Positions 48,951 to 61,869 of a DNA stretch of 64,000 nt are shown here, one piece after another. The stretch's first letter is position 1; the number at the start of each line of letters is the position of its first letter. Both the position numbers and the translations under genes were made by a program. The DNA lies in NCBI RefSeq assembly GCF_030052815.1, contig NC_079507.1, positions 64,745,144 to 64,809,143 on the forward strand. The letters run 5' to 3'. Source of the DNA: Hevea brasiliensis (Eukaryota > Streptophyta > Magnoliopsida > Malpighiales > Euphorbiaceae). The notes under the pieces are model-generated. The model did no database searches and had not been told where the DNA came from. It saw only the letters and a list, made by a program, of their open reading frames with translations.

Positions 48951-50799
48951 CCTTACTCTTTTTGGTAAAATTTTTCAATTTGATTTAAAACTTGAGAGCG
49001 TGCACGTGTCTTCGTCAGTAAATGCTTAAAGGAAAATATGGCATTAATGTGTTTAGCACGAGTTATAATTGCGGGTGTGGAGAAAAGCCCAGTTAGTGAT
49101 AAAGAGAGTGAAGGAAGTCAAAGTGAGTGAGAGATGACACGAGAATTGACCGGTTGTAGCCAGTTGCGTGAGCGGACGTCACGGGCTGCTACCTCAATTT
49201 AGATTTGAGATTCTACGAACGCAGGTCATGAAAAGATTTTGGTTGTCGGGTCAACCACTCTAACCTATTTTCATGTGAATCCACCAAACCCACTTCTCCT
49301 CCTCATGTTTTGTTTGGAAATGCAAGTGAGGGAGGAAAGAAAATTCAAAAACGTATATATTTTTCATTATTTTACTTTTGTTTAAATAAAAATAAAATAA
49401 AATAAATATAAAGTTTTTTTACCGAAACAAATTAAATATAATTATTTTCTCTTGCTTAAGAAAAAATAAAGAGAATAAAAATTTAGACAATAAAATAAAA
49501 ATAATGAAACCATCCTAATTTGATTTAAAATTAAATTTTGTTTGATAAAAAAATTACTTTTTAAATTTATTAATTAATTATTTAAAATAAATTTAATAAA
49601 TATCAATTATAAGAACAGTATTAAAATAATATTTTTTAAAATAATTTTAACCCTTTAAACATAATACCAAATAAATACTTAATTATATAAAAAAAAAAGC
49701 TTATGTGATGAATTATATTATACATTTTGTTGAGAAGCATTGATTTTAATCAATCATATAAAAATTACTCACTCTATTTTAATTTTGTCTCCATGAGATT
49801 ATTAATTTTAGTAAAACATAAAATAAAAATTAATTTAATTTAATTGTATGAATCATGGAATACAGCGTCTCCAACTCAATGCATTGATGGATAGGTGATA
49901 GAACCAATCATGAAATCCACCTAAGATTTATAAGTCAAGAATTGCATGAAAGGTGTGGTTTAAAAAAAAAAAAAAGGAAAATTGAATAATGGTATTTTGG
50001 CAGGTGGTAACTCTTTTCTTTTTGGCTTTTTTTTTTTTCTCTCAAATCATTACTTATCACTCATAATATTAGCTTCTTAAATAAGCTTGCAGGAGCCACT
50101 ATTTTTCATACCCTTATTCATGACCTCGTGCACGATTTCAACTTCAATCATTCCCCTTTTTCCCACTTTTATAATTCTATTTCATTGCTAACAATTAATC
50201 TACACATGTAATTATTTATAGTATATACCAAGCTATCTTCTCCCTCTAACTTGTAAAGAAAGAAAATTTTTCAATTTTTCTTATTTTTATCGTTTTGGTA
50301 GTCTCTCCTGTTCTGAATGGCTCCTTTTCTGCTCAGTTGTGGGTCCATGCTATCATTATTGTGTGAGATATAAATAAGCTTTTATGTTGTGCTTTATCGG
50401 CAGATTGAAGCTTTTGGAAGGTTTTATTTCTTGATGTGCTTGTGTTTAGGGTTTCTTGGTTTTGGTTATTCGACTATGAATGGCAATGGAGCAAATTAGG
50501 GGTAAGAAAAGTTTTCCCAATTCTCACTCTAAAGGAGTTCAGGGTTAAGACAAGAACTTCTTCGTCTAATATTTGTGCGAGGTAGGTTTCTACACTATGA
50601 CTTTTCTTTTTATTTTTTTCATTTTAATTTATTATTACATAATATAAATTTATTTATTAAAAAATAAATTATAAGTTAAAAATATAAATTTTAAATATAA
50701 TTTTAATAATATATATATTTTTTTTTGTTAAAATTATCATATTTAAATACATAAAATATAGAAATAAAATATTTTTTAATTAAAAATAATAATATATTA
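48951..50799. other. Intergenic DNA
   Basis: 48990-49320 is of mixed composition with a G-box-like CACGTG near 49002. 49321-50000 is A+T-rich. 50100-50600 is C/T-rich and leader-like, but no frame follows. No gene is seen. Confidence 0.45.
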
Positions 50800-52440
50800 T
50801 TGTGCGGAGCGTACAAAGACTCGAGATGAAAAGACCTTTTCCCCATTCCCCTCGTACAATATTGGATCGGAGTGGGATCGAAAAAATTGATCAAATTTCA
50901 AAACAATTGTCATTCCACACATCTATAGCTTTGTGAACTGAGGAAGGGTATCTGAGGTTCTAAGATCAATCCTTCTTATGGAAAATCGATCATCTTTTTA
51001 GCAACGAGAAAGGCCAAAAGCCCTCTTCCTTCAAAGTCTTCAACAATAGATTCTCCATTGTCTTTGGGAGCTTGGATGATGTTTTGGTTATGGAGATTTT
51101 GCCCTCTGCTTCTTCTAAGCCTTATGATAACTAAGTGATGACTAGGAATAGATATGTTAATAGGATAGCAACATGTGGCTAGCGGATGTAGGTTAGAATA
51201 AATGAGCAGGTTCTTAAGGGTTGATACGACAACTTTCTCATGTCAGCTAGGCTTACTTAAATCTCTTGGGGAATGTACTTCATTGGAGATAATAAGGACT
51301 TGGTTTTCCATTCCTTCGCCCCTAAAAAAAAAAAAAATCTGTCTTAAGATTAAGAAGTCCCTCTATTTATAGAACTAGGCATCCAGTACCAACCCGACAC
51401 TTGTGAAGTTTCTTCAAGTGAACTGTCTCAATTACTAGCGATTATGTCAGAGTCAAATCAAGCCATTTTTATCATAGTGATTGCTCTAACATTCATGAAT
51501 TAGCGATAAGAATGGTCATTTGGTCGATTTAATGTTTGTATATGACTTTATTCGACTGGTTGTTTAGAGGTGGTAGTTTTTTTGACCCCTTATAAGAGAG
51601 TATTCCAAATTGAATTAGTTGGAGGTCAGCACAACTTATTCGAATTCGAAGCTTGTCCTTACGATTACTGCCCTCTAACTATTGGTCTCCAGGTCTAATG
51701 AAAGCATTACTCTGTTTGTTATTTTGCTCCGTGGTTTCTTATCCATTTAACCCCAAGTTTTCCCAACTAGTAAATTCAAGGCACCTTTAATGTCGATTTG
51801 AATGTTTCACTAAAGGCTTGTTGAGGTTCAACTAGGTGGGTCCACTAATTACTGGTTAAGCGTGGTTAGATAACAACATATTTGAACCAACTTCTAAGAC
51901 TAAAATCTAGCCCAACGCGAGTTGGTTATTACATTAACTCAATATTTAGTTTATGTAGTAAATCCGACCTCTTTTATAGCTCTGAAATATTTGACGTGAA
52001 CAGAACTACTAGTGCTCTGCTTGTGGATGCACTTTTCACATGTATATAAGTGCTTTTAAGTGTGATTTTTGAAAGTCATATGTATTCTTTATTTTAAATA
52101 TATTACACATGTCACTCATCCATATGGTCATCTTAATTATAATGTATCACCTGACATGGCATTCTAGCATATATGTCCTCAATGTTTGTCTTTTGAAGAT
52201 GGTTTCCATGACCCAAGGAGGTTAGGACGCTCTCGGAATTCCAGACGGTGTGGCGGGGTCCAGATGGTGGTTGCGGCGCTTACATACCTAGCTCAAGCGT
52301 TAGTTCTGTGGGTCTAAGCTTTGGTTTATGGGCCTCATAACTGGGTTGAAGAATCTATCTTAAATTGGGCTTCTAGGACAGTTCATGGTCGTATTTGTCC
52401 TTTGGGCTCTATTAATAAATCACTATCTTTTTTAAAAAAA
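50800..52440. mobile_element. Non-coding transposon-like block
   Basis: About 1.6 kb with clearly higher GC than either side. It has stop codons in all frames and no protein match. Such blocks in plant genomes are usually decayed LTR or CACTA elements. No terminal repeats or target duplication were found, so class and ends are unknown. It ends just before a poly-A run near 52435-52448. Confidence 0.35.
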
Positions 52441-53204
52441 AAAAAAAATTCGACACATATAATTTCAACTCACCGCTTCAACACACAGATATTTCAAGTT
52501 CTCAACATCAATTTTTTGTAATTATATTTTTATTATAATAAAAGTAATTTATTTTCTAATTGATAATATATTAATTTTAAATTATATTGTTATTAACAAT
52601 AAAAATAATTGAAATCAAAATATGTTAGTCCAAATATCTACATTATTGTTTGATTATATTTAGCTATTACTTAAAAGAATTGGTAAAATTCAAGTACTAT
52701 CATGATTCATTTTTTATATTAGAGTAATTTTTTAAAAAGGGGTTGCACATTATTTCAATGATTGACTTAATAAAAAAGTAAAAAAAAAAAAAAAAATCCT
52801 TATCTTGCCCTAAAATGTTTAATGGACGGAGTTTTATCACAGAGTTTGAAACTGGCACTCAGGCCTATACATTTCTTATTGGGCTAGAGCATGAGCGTTA
52901 ACAGGAAACGTTATTGCCATTGGAATGTTTTTGGGTGGTTCTCCATTCTCTGCTTCTCTAGAAATTATAAAATATAATGGTTATATGTGTAAAATGATTT
53001 TGTTATAGCCCCTACTCACTTTGGATCTCACCATAATTAACACTAAAAATATATTTGTTATATATAACGATTATATGAAATAATTCTCTTTTATTTTAAA
53101 TTGCAGGAAGTAAGAAGGTTTTTATTTTTTTTAATTTATCATCTGCATTATTGTAATTGTAATTGTAATCCACTATCTACTTTAACATCAATGACTGTTA
53201 TGTG
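52441..53204. other. A+T-rich intergenic DNA
   Basis: No gene. The last ~100 bp before the HADH fragment contains intron-like sequence with a TTGCAG at about 53101-53106. This is comparable to TTGCAG near 55940, before the second HADH piece. Confidence 0.4.
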
Positions 53205-53381
53205 TGCCGGTTTGGTAAGATAGTTATATGCTTTCAGGAGTTTTCTGGTTTCACTGTAAACCGAATGCTAATGGCAAGGATAAATGAAGCATTTCAAACA
53301 CTTGATAAAGGATTGTCAACAAAGCCGGACATTAAATTCAGGAATGAAGTTAGGAACAAACCATCCAATGGGTCCTTCACA
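53205..53381 (+). pseudogene. 3-hydroxybutyryl-CoA dehydrogenase-like fragment, copy A
   Basis: Reads RFGKIVICFQEFSGFTVNR, then MLMARINEAFQTLDKG and TKPDI. The next frame continues GMKLGTNHPMGP. This matches the plant 3-hydroxyacyl-CoA dehydrogenase family (At3g15290-like) around its conserved SGF-VNR-LMPMINEAF and GTNHPMGPL blocks, where the two domains join. A frameshift lies near 53335-53345. The N-terminal NAD-binding domain is absent, and after GP the sequence diverges. No intron separates the two blocks. It is a non-functional fragment. Confidence 0.8.
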
Positions 53382-55411
53382 AAAAAGGGGAGGATTGTGC
53401 AGCTTTAAGGAATGAACTTTGCAGAATTGTTTTATCATATGTTCAAAGTTCTTGATGCTTTGGTAATATTCCTCAGCTTTATTCTCTGATGCTGGGTGGG
53501 ATTCTTGCCTATGCTATTTGGAGAAACGATAGCTATCGACTCCAATATGCGGTTGAATTTCACAGGCTCATAGTGTGAAGATTTAGAAAAATCAGTTGTT
53601 TAGAATGGATCAGTTGTAGAATGGATCTCAAAAGAACAAACACAGAAATTTTTACAAGAAATACAAACATAACCTACTTAACCATCCATAGACATAACAT
53701 TTTCCTGAACAAGATCCAGTTAAGGGTTGCATATCTAATTTGATGTGAACCCAAGCAGAAAATAAATGAGAGAGAGGCAGTGATCTGATGTTAGGAAGAA
53801 GGGAAAACAATGAAATTAGACAAAAATAAAATAGATTAAAAATCAGAAGCATAACATGAAATGAATGATTAATTGACTAACGACCTGAAAATCTATGCAT
53901 TCAAAGTTATATCACAATGCAATGTGTTCACCACAATATAACATCAATTTGAAGGAAATATTTTTATTGAGAAATTACTTGATAACGACAAGTTTTTAAG
54001 CTTAATTTACAACAACTGAGATGATTAGCTGAACCGTAGAAAAATAGTACCTTCTTCTAAAGCTCAGCAATCCACTAGTCCTCCGCCCCTTGCTGGAGAA
54101 GGAAATGATGGCAAAACTCAATTCCTTTTCCCTTCCGCAGCTGCATATTATGAGAACCCGCAACAAGAGGTACAGTTCTTTACACAGCTAACAACTCCAC
54201 ATGGATGTTGTCCAAGAACCCACTGTCCACTGATACAATCTCGCCCTCCAATCTCTTTCTTTGCCGGTAAATTTGCAGTGTTGGGCGCTACCGGCTAGCT
54301 TGATTAGCGGAAACATGACAATCTGATGCTTTTAATGGCTGTGCATGCTATACAATTGACAATTTTTTCACGGGAAGGTTCGTGTAGTTTACAAGTTGAC
54401 GGAAAAACAATGGGTAGAGGAAAAAGTGTCCCTGTCGTTTATGATCGATAAGATTGGGAAAGTTTCCTTTCCACAGGAATCATATCTGCCTGAAAGACAC
54501 AAAAAGTTTCCGTCCAAATTAAAAAAATAAAAAATAAAAAATGAACCTGCAGTCTTCAATCAATTGGTTACTAGCAACTGGAAGAAGATTGACAATAATT
54601 TCTCTCAGTTCTCTCTTTTCCTCTCCTCTCTCTTTCTGTTTCTTGTTTCCATCCCTTTCTATTCTTTTCTCTGTTACCAAGCAGATATTGGATTGAATTA
54701 GAATTCAATCCAATATCTAGTGGTATTAAAAGTAGCGATGTGCTGATGCATTGATGCTATAAAAAGTTTCTTGTTTTTTTATGGAAACCGCCTGATTATT
54801 CTTTAGTATGGCTATCTTTGGGGCCTTCTGGCATGTGGGGAGTTCTGAAGAGCAGAAAAGGAGACATTTCTTCTTCTATTTTGCTTGTCCAAAGGTGTCA
54901 TGGAATCAAATGAAGCTACAATATTAGCCATTAAAAAAGAGCCGAGTAACCCATAAAAGAGATTTACTGTATCCTTTCAAAGTCTTATAAGTAGTGTTAA
55001 TTGCTGAATTAAATTATCTAAGGAATTGGCGCTAAGATGTTGATTTCTCCAGTGAGTTCAGATGTCTCACTAGTACTTGTTCTGCACCCAGAAAGGCCTT
55101 CACATAAAGAGTGGGTCAGTACTCACACAGTGGAAGCAAAATTTTTAAGCAAGCCTGTATTCTATGATAGGCTTTCAAACCTGGACCAAACTAAACTTAC
55201 AGTAAAATATTAGCTCAGGTGCAGGTGCTAATAGGAATGGAGGAACTAAACCCATTTCCTTCAGAATAATGGGCGATTGTGAGAATAAAGTGTTAACAAA
55301 TTAATTCTTGTTTCCTTGTAAATTCGTGAGCATGAACTTTAAATGATTCTGGCTTTTCAACCTGACAGGTAGTTTTCGAGGATGCTATGGGGCGTCTATA
55401 CTCTATAGCCA
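53382..55411. other. Sequence between HADH fragments
   Basis: Mixed composition with no intact gene. 53440-53580 may hold further decayed HADH 3' sequence. A perfect hairpin lies at 54683-54718. 54600-54660 is C/T-rich. No recognisable coding sequence was found. Confidence 0.4.
54683..54718. repeat. Perfect 17-bp inverted repeat with 2-base loop
   Basis: AGATATTGGATTGAATT is followed by AG and then its exact reverse complement. It stands alone, outside any gene, and could be the core of a small MITE. Confidence 0.85.
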
Positions 55412-56019
55412 GATTTAGTTATTGAAGCTATTGTGGAATCTGAAGATGTGAAGAAAAAGTTGTTTCTTCAAGTTCATAAGATTGTTAAAGTTTCGGCCAG
55501 TTTGGCTTCTGATACAAGTTCTAGTTCTATCTCCATAACTCATCTTGCATCTGCAACTAACAGATTGTGTCATATTATTTCTTCTTTTGCCCTTAATTTA
55601 CCTTAGAACATCTAATAAGAATACTTGCATAAATTAACTAATTGTCTCTTATACCAACTTTTGCACAGGTCTCAAGGGACTCTGGAGTTTCTGTTTTCCT
55701 TTTCATCATGGTTATGTATTGATCTCAACATAATATTCTAACTAGGTCGAAAAAAACTTATTATCTGAAACATAATTGGCATTCAAATGATTATTATTAG
55801 TATTCTCCATATATACAAAATTAAAAAATATATTCTGGCGGTGCTTCATTCTCTGTTTCCCCTATGTTTTAAGTTGCAATAAGCAAGTACAATCCTCTTT
55901 TATTGCTTTTATTTAATTAATTGTAATCCTCTGTTTTAAGTTGCAGGAGAACGTTCATACAGGAATAAAGTTAGGAACAAACCATCCAATTGGTCCTTTA
56001 AAGCTTGCAGATTTTTGGA
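55412..56019 (+). pseudogene. 3-hydroxybutyryl-CoA dehydrogenase-like fragment, copy B
   Basis: 55412 to about 55565 reads DLVIEAIVESEDVKKKLF, then SLASDTSSSSISITHLASATN. This matches the end of the NAD-binding domain of plant 3-hydroxybutyryl-CoA dehydrogenase. After a gap of about 380 bp, 55946-56019 reads a TGIKLGTNHPIGPLKLADFW stretch after a TTGCAG acceptor-like site. The exon with the VNR and INEAF blocks, present in copy A, is missing here. A frameshift precedes 55412. The intron-like gap suggests a genomic (not retroposed) duplicate. Non-functional. Confidence 0.8.
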
Positions 56020-57459
56020 ACATTGATAGTGTAGTATTTTGCCAATAATGCAATGCTTTATCAATTACCATTTACTCCAACTGTGTTGTTTTCTGCCTTT
56101 GCACTCTTGTAAATTAAGAACAAGTTCTATAGAAAAGTCCGCAGAATTTTATGAATCATCTGATGCTTTGGCGATATTGCTTTCTGTCATCTTGGGTGTA
56201 ATCCTCGATTAAACCTTAATCCAAACTAGCTGGGCTTAAGGTTAACTTTATAGATATTTTTTCCCAGTTCATCTGCAAGGCATATGAGTTATAATACTGA
56301 ACTAAATGGTAAGGCTATGCTATAACTTCTTATTGAAGAATCTCATAATTATGTATTATGTTACACACAAAGTGAATGAATGACATGTAGCCATCGAAAC
56401 TTTCTGTCCGTGGATGTGGGCTACCTACCCGAAATTCATAAACCCTTATCTTGTTTTTTCCCTCAGCTTCTTTCTATAATATTCCAAAATTTGTCAGATG
56501 GAATGAATCTTAACTGTAGATGATGATGATGATAGCAGCAATTTTAAATTATTAGGGTAACGTAACTGTATCAATATGCTTACCTTGAAGATCACAAGGG
56601 AAGTTTCAGAGCCGGAAATAGTAACATGATCGGAGGAGGTAGCCACAATAATTGCACGTCAGTGCTCTTCAGAATCATTCTTTTCTTTTACCAGCAAAAG
56701 CAACCCTGAAAGTCGCATACTAGATTGAAGTTCACATGCTTTCATTATCTTTTTTTGTGAACATTTAAAGCAAAGTCAAATGATTGTATATAAAAGCGAT
56801 TCCTTGCGATTCATGAACACCATCATGATTGGAGTAGAATTTTCTCCTTGCTTTTCCAAGAAAAAAAAAGGGAAAATTTGGTAAAAAATTTGAAGCCTTG
56901 CTTGATTATTTCTTGTTCAGTAATCTTAACATTAATGAATGCAACCCAATTGATATAATATATCAAAGATTTCTATCAGACGGCTTAATAATATCTTTGG
57001 GTGGTTCAGAAAAATTGTGATGGCTCCAGATGAACCAGGAAACAAGATTTGAAACATTTAGCTACATGATAATGTAAAATTTATTTCTGCTAAAGTGTTG
57101 CTTGCCAGCTTGGAAATCTTTTAGGGTGGGACAAAGAAATCAAAAGGAGCCTCTAAATTCCTAAAGTAGTGATGAAACATGACCCACAAAGAGAAGCCTA
57201 TTAGAAGCATTAATTTCTTTGTTTCTCATGGCCAGCAAGGCCACTCCACATTTTATAGTTGGCATTATTAGGCTAGCACCTTCTTTATTGAAAGCGATTG
57301 AATTGGAATCCTTTCGATAATTAAAAATTATTAAAAAAAAAAATGAACAACATTACTAGATAAGAAAGAAGATAAAAAGGCTGTAACTCAAAAAAAAAAA
57401 AAATTAGAAAAAAAGAGAGAAAAAGAAGATAAAAAGGCACGGGAAAGCTAAAACTTTTG
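56020..57459. other. Intergenic DNA
   Basis: 56020-56200 probably belongs to the decayed HADH copy B. The rest is of moderate A+T content and shows no gene. The last part leads into the promoter of the micropeptide gene. Confidence 0.4.
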
Positions 57460-57462
57460 CTA

Positions 57463-57469
57463 CATATAA
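57463..57469 (+). promoter_or_regulatory. TATA box of the micropeptide gene
   Basis: CATATAA about 42-48 bp before the ATG at 57511. The spacing implies a very short leader. Confidence 0.5.
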
Positions 57470-57510
57470 GGTTTTTGGTACATTTTCAGAGCTGAGAGCA
57501 GGCATAAGCA

Positions 57511-57630
57511 ATGAAGTTCTTGTTCCAGGGTCCTTGTTGTTCATGTTTCTGCTTCATGAAGCCCAAGCAGGGAAAACCAAAGGCAAAGGAAGCCAAGGTA
57601 GGTGATTCCAAGGAAGAGAAAAAGGAATAA
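57511..57630 (+). CDS. Cys- and Lys-rich micropeptide, 39 residues
   Basis: ATG to TAA gives 39 residues. The hydrophobic head MKFLFQGPCCSCFCFMKP has four Cys within seven positions (9, 10, 12, 14). It is followed by a charged Lys/Glu tail (KQGKPKAKEAK, then SKEEKKE). A TATA box lies about 45 bp upstream and an AATAAA signal at about 57773. The clustered Cys next to Phe suggest S-acylation and membrane attachment, with the tail in the cytosol; this is an inference. There is no classic signal peptide cleavage site. AAG-GTAGGT within the Lys-rich part looks like a splice donor, so a longer alternative product is possible. I recognise no named family, though small Cys/Lys-rich proteins are widespread in plants. 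Short length keeps confidence moderate. Confidence 0.55.
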   Translation: MKFLFQGPCCSCFCFMKPKQGKPKAKEAKVGDSKEEKKE

Positions 57631-59789
57631 TACAATGCTGCTGGACAATGATGGAACTACTTTCTACTTCTAGTGCTGGACTCTTTTCTTTTGCTGATGC
57701 TCAATTAATTGTATGTAGCATTTTTCTTTAGTCCATGTGAAATGCTTCCGTCTTTAATTGCAAGCTATGGAAAATAAAGTTTTACAATTTATTTTGCCTA
57801 AATTTGACAAGATGTATGTGATATCATGTCCATTTTGTGCTTATTTTGCTTGATTGCATTGCATATCAGTTTGTCTTATGACAGTAGTGGATCAGAATGT
57901 GAATCAGGTTTGATTGAAGCATTCTACAACATTAGGTTTAGCACTTCTAAGAGGTAAACTTGAAATTCAATAATCTCTTTTCTATGTGCTTCTAATTTAG
58001 CATTTAGTTTAGATATTGTAATCATCTCAAATTTTCTCACGATGTTTATAATTTGGGTAGATGCAAAAAACTATGAAATATAAGCAACTCCATTGCTTGC
58101 TGCCTCACCAGATGGCAGCAGGAGATGAAGATAGATGCTTGTTCAAGCTCAAAATCCTTTGGATTTTGTAGGAGCAGTTAAACAATAAGACATGAATTTC
58201 ATATGTGATGTTGTTTATCATGATGCTTCTTCCTAATCTCAATAATAATAAAAAAATTAGATATGCTAACGTGATGATATTGTTGTCTTTAGGAAATGTC
58301 AATATCAATGTCAAATTGTAGGATTATCATTGGAAACATTTAAATTGACTTCTTCAAATTGATGTGAGAGTGAGACCATATGAAAGCGAAAGTATTCTTT
58401 GTAAAAACAAAATATCTGAACAATAAGCGAAGGATTAATTGCATCAATCATCCCTTAACTTAAATGGTTGTTTCATTTCACTCACTTAACTTCAGTTTAT
58501 TAAAATAAAATCTTTAATTTTAATTTTATTTCAAAAAATAACCCTATAATAATAGGTTTCCAGGGAAAATAAAATTACTATTTTACCCATCTTTTACAAA
58601 AAAAAAAATTATTATTTTATTATTTTTTACTTTTTCTTTATCTCTCTTTCACATTCACCATTGCTTTAGTTTTTCTTTTTCTTCTCTCTTAAAAAAAGTT
58701 ATTGACTTGTCAATTAATTTGACCATAAAAATTAAGAATGTGAGAATGTGAGAGAGGTAGAGAAAAAAAAAAAAGAAAAAAAAAGGGTAAAATGATGATA
58801 ATTTTCTTTTTAGAAAAGATGGTTAAAATAATAAATTTTCTCTTTTTTTTTAATTTGGAAAGCTATTATTACATGTTAAGGGTATTTTTCAAAAATAAAA
58901 TAAAAATTAAGAAATTTTATTTTAATAAATTAAAATTAACTGATTAAAATAAAATGGCCGTTGAGTAACAATTAATCCCTCAGGGAAGCGAAAGATGAAT
59001 GCAGTGTGGTCCCAGTGCCATGAATATGCTGAACTTTTTTTATTTTGTAAAATATATATTCGAAAAAGGAGTGCCAAACGCTACAGACTAGCGAAGGATA
59101 AAGGTTCAATTATGCCCTCATACTTTTACTCTAAGACCAAATAAATCTAATATGAAGTTTTAGCTCATAAAAACCCACACGTTTGTATTTAAGGTCAAAT
59201 AAATTCAATTTTTGAGAAAAAAAATAAAATATTATTTTTTTTATTTTTTTAATAGTAAAATATTATTTTTTAAATTTTTAAAATTTTACAAATATATATG
59301 AGATTCTCATATTTTGTATTGTGATGGGTGCTTAAGGTATTGGATTTGAGGGGGAACTCTATTATTTGATAATGCGATTTCCTGGAGAAGAAGGAACAAA
59401 TTTTCAACTTGAGAAAGTTGGATTATTGGAGTTTCATACATAAATCTCATATTTTTTTAATAATAAAATATTAATTTTTAAAATTTTACAAAGTTGATTT
59501 TTGTTCCTTATTTTTTTATTTTAATTAAATTGATAAATAATTTTAATTTTTATAAATAAAAAATTAATAAAATATTATTAAATTAATAATAATTTATAAG
59601 GCTAGGACTAATTTGAACCTTATCAGAAAATTTTAAGTTTATTTAAGCTAAAAAAATAAAAATGGGTTTATTTGGACATCCTTACAAAGTTAATGGCCAA
59701 TTTGACCCTTTATCCGACTAACAAATGACCCAACAACAACTATTTGTAGTTTACATATAATCGAATCAAGCAATTAAATTGAAATTTTG
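57631..59789. other. Intergenic DNA
   Basis: 57631-57790 is the probable 3' UTR of the micropeptide gene. The rest is of varied, often A+T-rich composition. 58440-58980 is C-poor with short related stretches near its ends (TTAATTGCATCAATC on the left, GAGTAACAATTAATCCCTC on the right), possibly a transposon remnant. No gene. Confidence 0.45.
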
Positions 59790-61869
59790 CTAACTGACAA
59801 GTGGGTTTTCTTCATCTTTGCTTATAGAAAGATCTGCCGCCTGAGTCCATTTTGCTTGCGTTGTAATCAATGAGAGGGTAGCAGCTTGGCAAGAAAGGCC
59901 GCAGATTAAGCCAATCCACAAACCCTATTACCAAAATAAATAAGGCAGATGAGTTAGTAGGAAGTAGGAACAGAGACATTATTTGTACCAACAGGTTACT
60001 GAGCACTGCCCACTTCATTACGTTTCTACTACTACAATGTTGCTTTACCTTGACATAAAGCTTCAACTTGAATCCAAGAAGACATGCTATTGGCATGCCA
60101 ATGATGTAAAATGTTGCCAAGTTAGCATATACGGCTAAGTGCTGCCAACCACATCCTCTGGCCACTCCTGTAGCATCATAATATCACTTGATTAATTAGA
60201 CATTATGGAAATGCATTCAAGATGAAGACCTGCTGATTAAAAGCTTGAGCTTTTAGGTTAAGTGATTTCTTTAATATAGAATCAGTGCTCCTTTGATTAA
60301 AATGTTATAGAGTTCAAATCACAGCTTGAGGAGTAGTGGTGATGCTAAAAGCCGAAAACTGCTCGACGCTATAGAAGAAATGAATGGTTCAAACCTGACA
60401 AGACACCTTGAATGGAATCAACTGTAATGGAAATTGCAAGGAAGGGTGCCATGGGGGCAAAATCCTTTATTATTGCACGGCTGTCACTGAACATTGCAGC
60501 CCAGATATTATGACCAAATGCTAGAGCCAAAACAACTATGAGGGCAAGGAAGACAGAGAGCTTGAGAGTCACAGCCATAGCTCCCTTAGCACGGTCTGGA
60601 TTGCCTGCTCCCAACTCATTAGATACCCTTGTGCTGTCCCAGAAAGTCCATGATTTCAACATACCAAAAAAAAAAAGATAGAAAACAGAATATGGAACTA
60701 AAACATGAGGATTAATTTAATCTATCAGCTAACCTTGCAACAGCACTGAGACCATAGGTTAACATGTAGGCTACAGCTTCTGTGTTCACGCTGATTATGA
60801 AAACCAACATGGAAATCCAATTAGAACATGAGAAGTTATATGTCACGAAGACAAAGAACTATTGTAAAGGTTAAGAGAAGAAAGGAAAAGTAGGAAAGTA
60901 AATATACCATATTGCAATTAATGAGGTAGTTATCTTAGAGTTTGGCATTATTCCTGCTACGAGCACCAGAACCTCAAAAGCCCAATACTCCAAGCTAGCA
61001 AAAGAATTAAAAAGGAAAAAAAGGAAAAGAAAAGTGAATTGAAATTTTTTTAGTGTTCATGAAATGAATATGTCTCATATTCCTGTTGAGTATGATGTTG
61101 TTCTGATAACATGGCAAGGATAATTAAACACACAAGACCTCTTAGTTGAACTAAGTTTTGAGGAATTTTATATCGGATTGCTAATATGAAATAGAAGATG
61201 ATATCTTCTGTATGTCAGCAATGAATTTTGGTAGACTTAGTTGTGGTTAAAGGACTAATACAAAGAATTTGCCTTGTAAACGTCAACTATGAGGAAGAGA
61301 GAATTTCATGAATGATGGGGCTCCTTACCATACCATTGCAGCAGAGGGAAGAGCTAGTTTTATGTTGATAAGAATGTAGCTGAATGATTCGAATGAAAAT
61401 CCATCCCACGTGTGCTCAAATTTCTTTGCAATTATCACATACATAGCCAAAATAAGAACTGATAACCACAATGAAATTGAAACTGCGAGTGGAGCTCCCT
61501 TGAACCCAAGAGCTGTGCAGTGAATCAAAGCATAAGCAATACCAATATGAATGCACATTGGTATAATTGAGAATAGGACAAGGGGCATGACAACAGATTG
61601 TGTCTGAAGAAACCTCAAGATGTTCTGCAGGAATCCATATGCAAATAATCCAGGAATGAGATACTTCATATAGAGAGCAGCAGTGACAGAAATTTGCGGA
61701 TCTTGATGCATTGAGACCAAAATTGACTCCGTATAAAACCAGATTACAGAGATGATAATGGAAAAGCAGAATGATATGGCGCAGGACGCTTGCAGATAAA
61801 TTCCCAACCTTCTATACAATTTAGCACCAAAGCCTTGGCCACAAAGTGTTTCAAGCGATCCACTTAAAC
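59790..61869 (-). CDS. MATE (DETOXIFICATION) transporter, 5' part missing
   Basis: Six exons run in frame: 61329-61869, 60908-60994, 60734-60790, 60395-60633, 60049-60167 and 59790-59924 (stop TAG at 59790-59792), about 392 residues. MATE proteins export organic cations, toxins and flavonoids from the cytosol in exchange for protons. Visible landmarks are [19 protein letters not shown]-type helices replaced by [21 protein letters not shown], an [16 protein letters not shown] segment, [32 protein letters not shown], and a GVARGCGWQ loop. At least eight membrane segments can be counted. A full plant MATE has about 480-500 residues and 12 helices, so the first ~100 (start and two helices) are absent. 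The first present exon begins in phase at an acceptor (61870-61871), so a 5' exon is expected beyond. None was found up to 64000. It may lie past the window, or the gene may be truncated. Confidence 0.85.
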
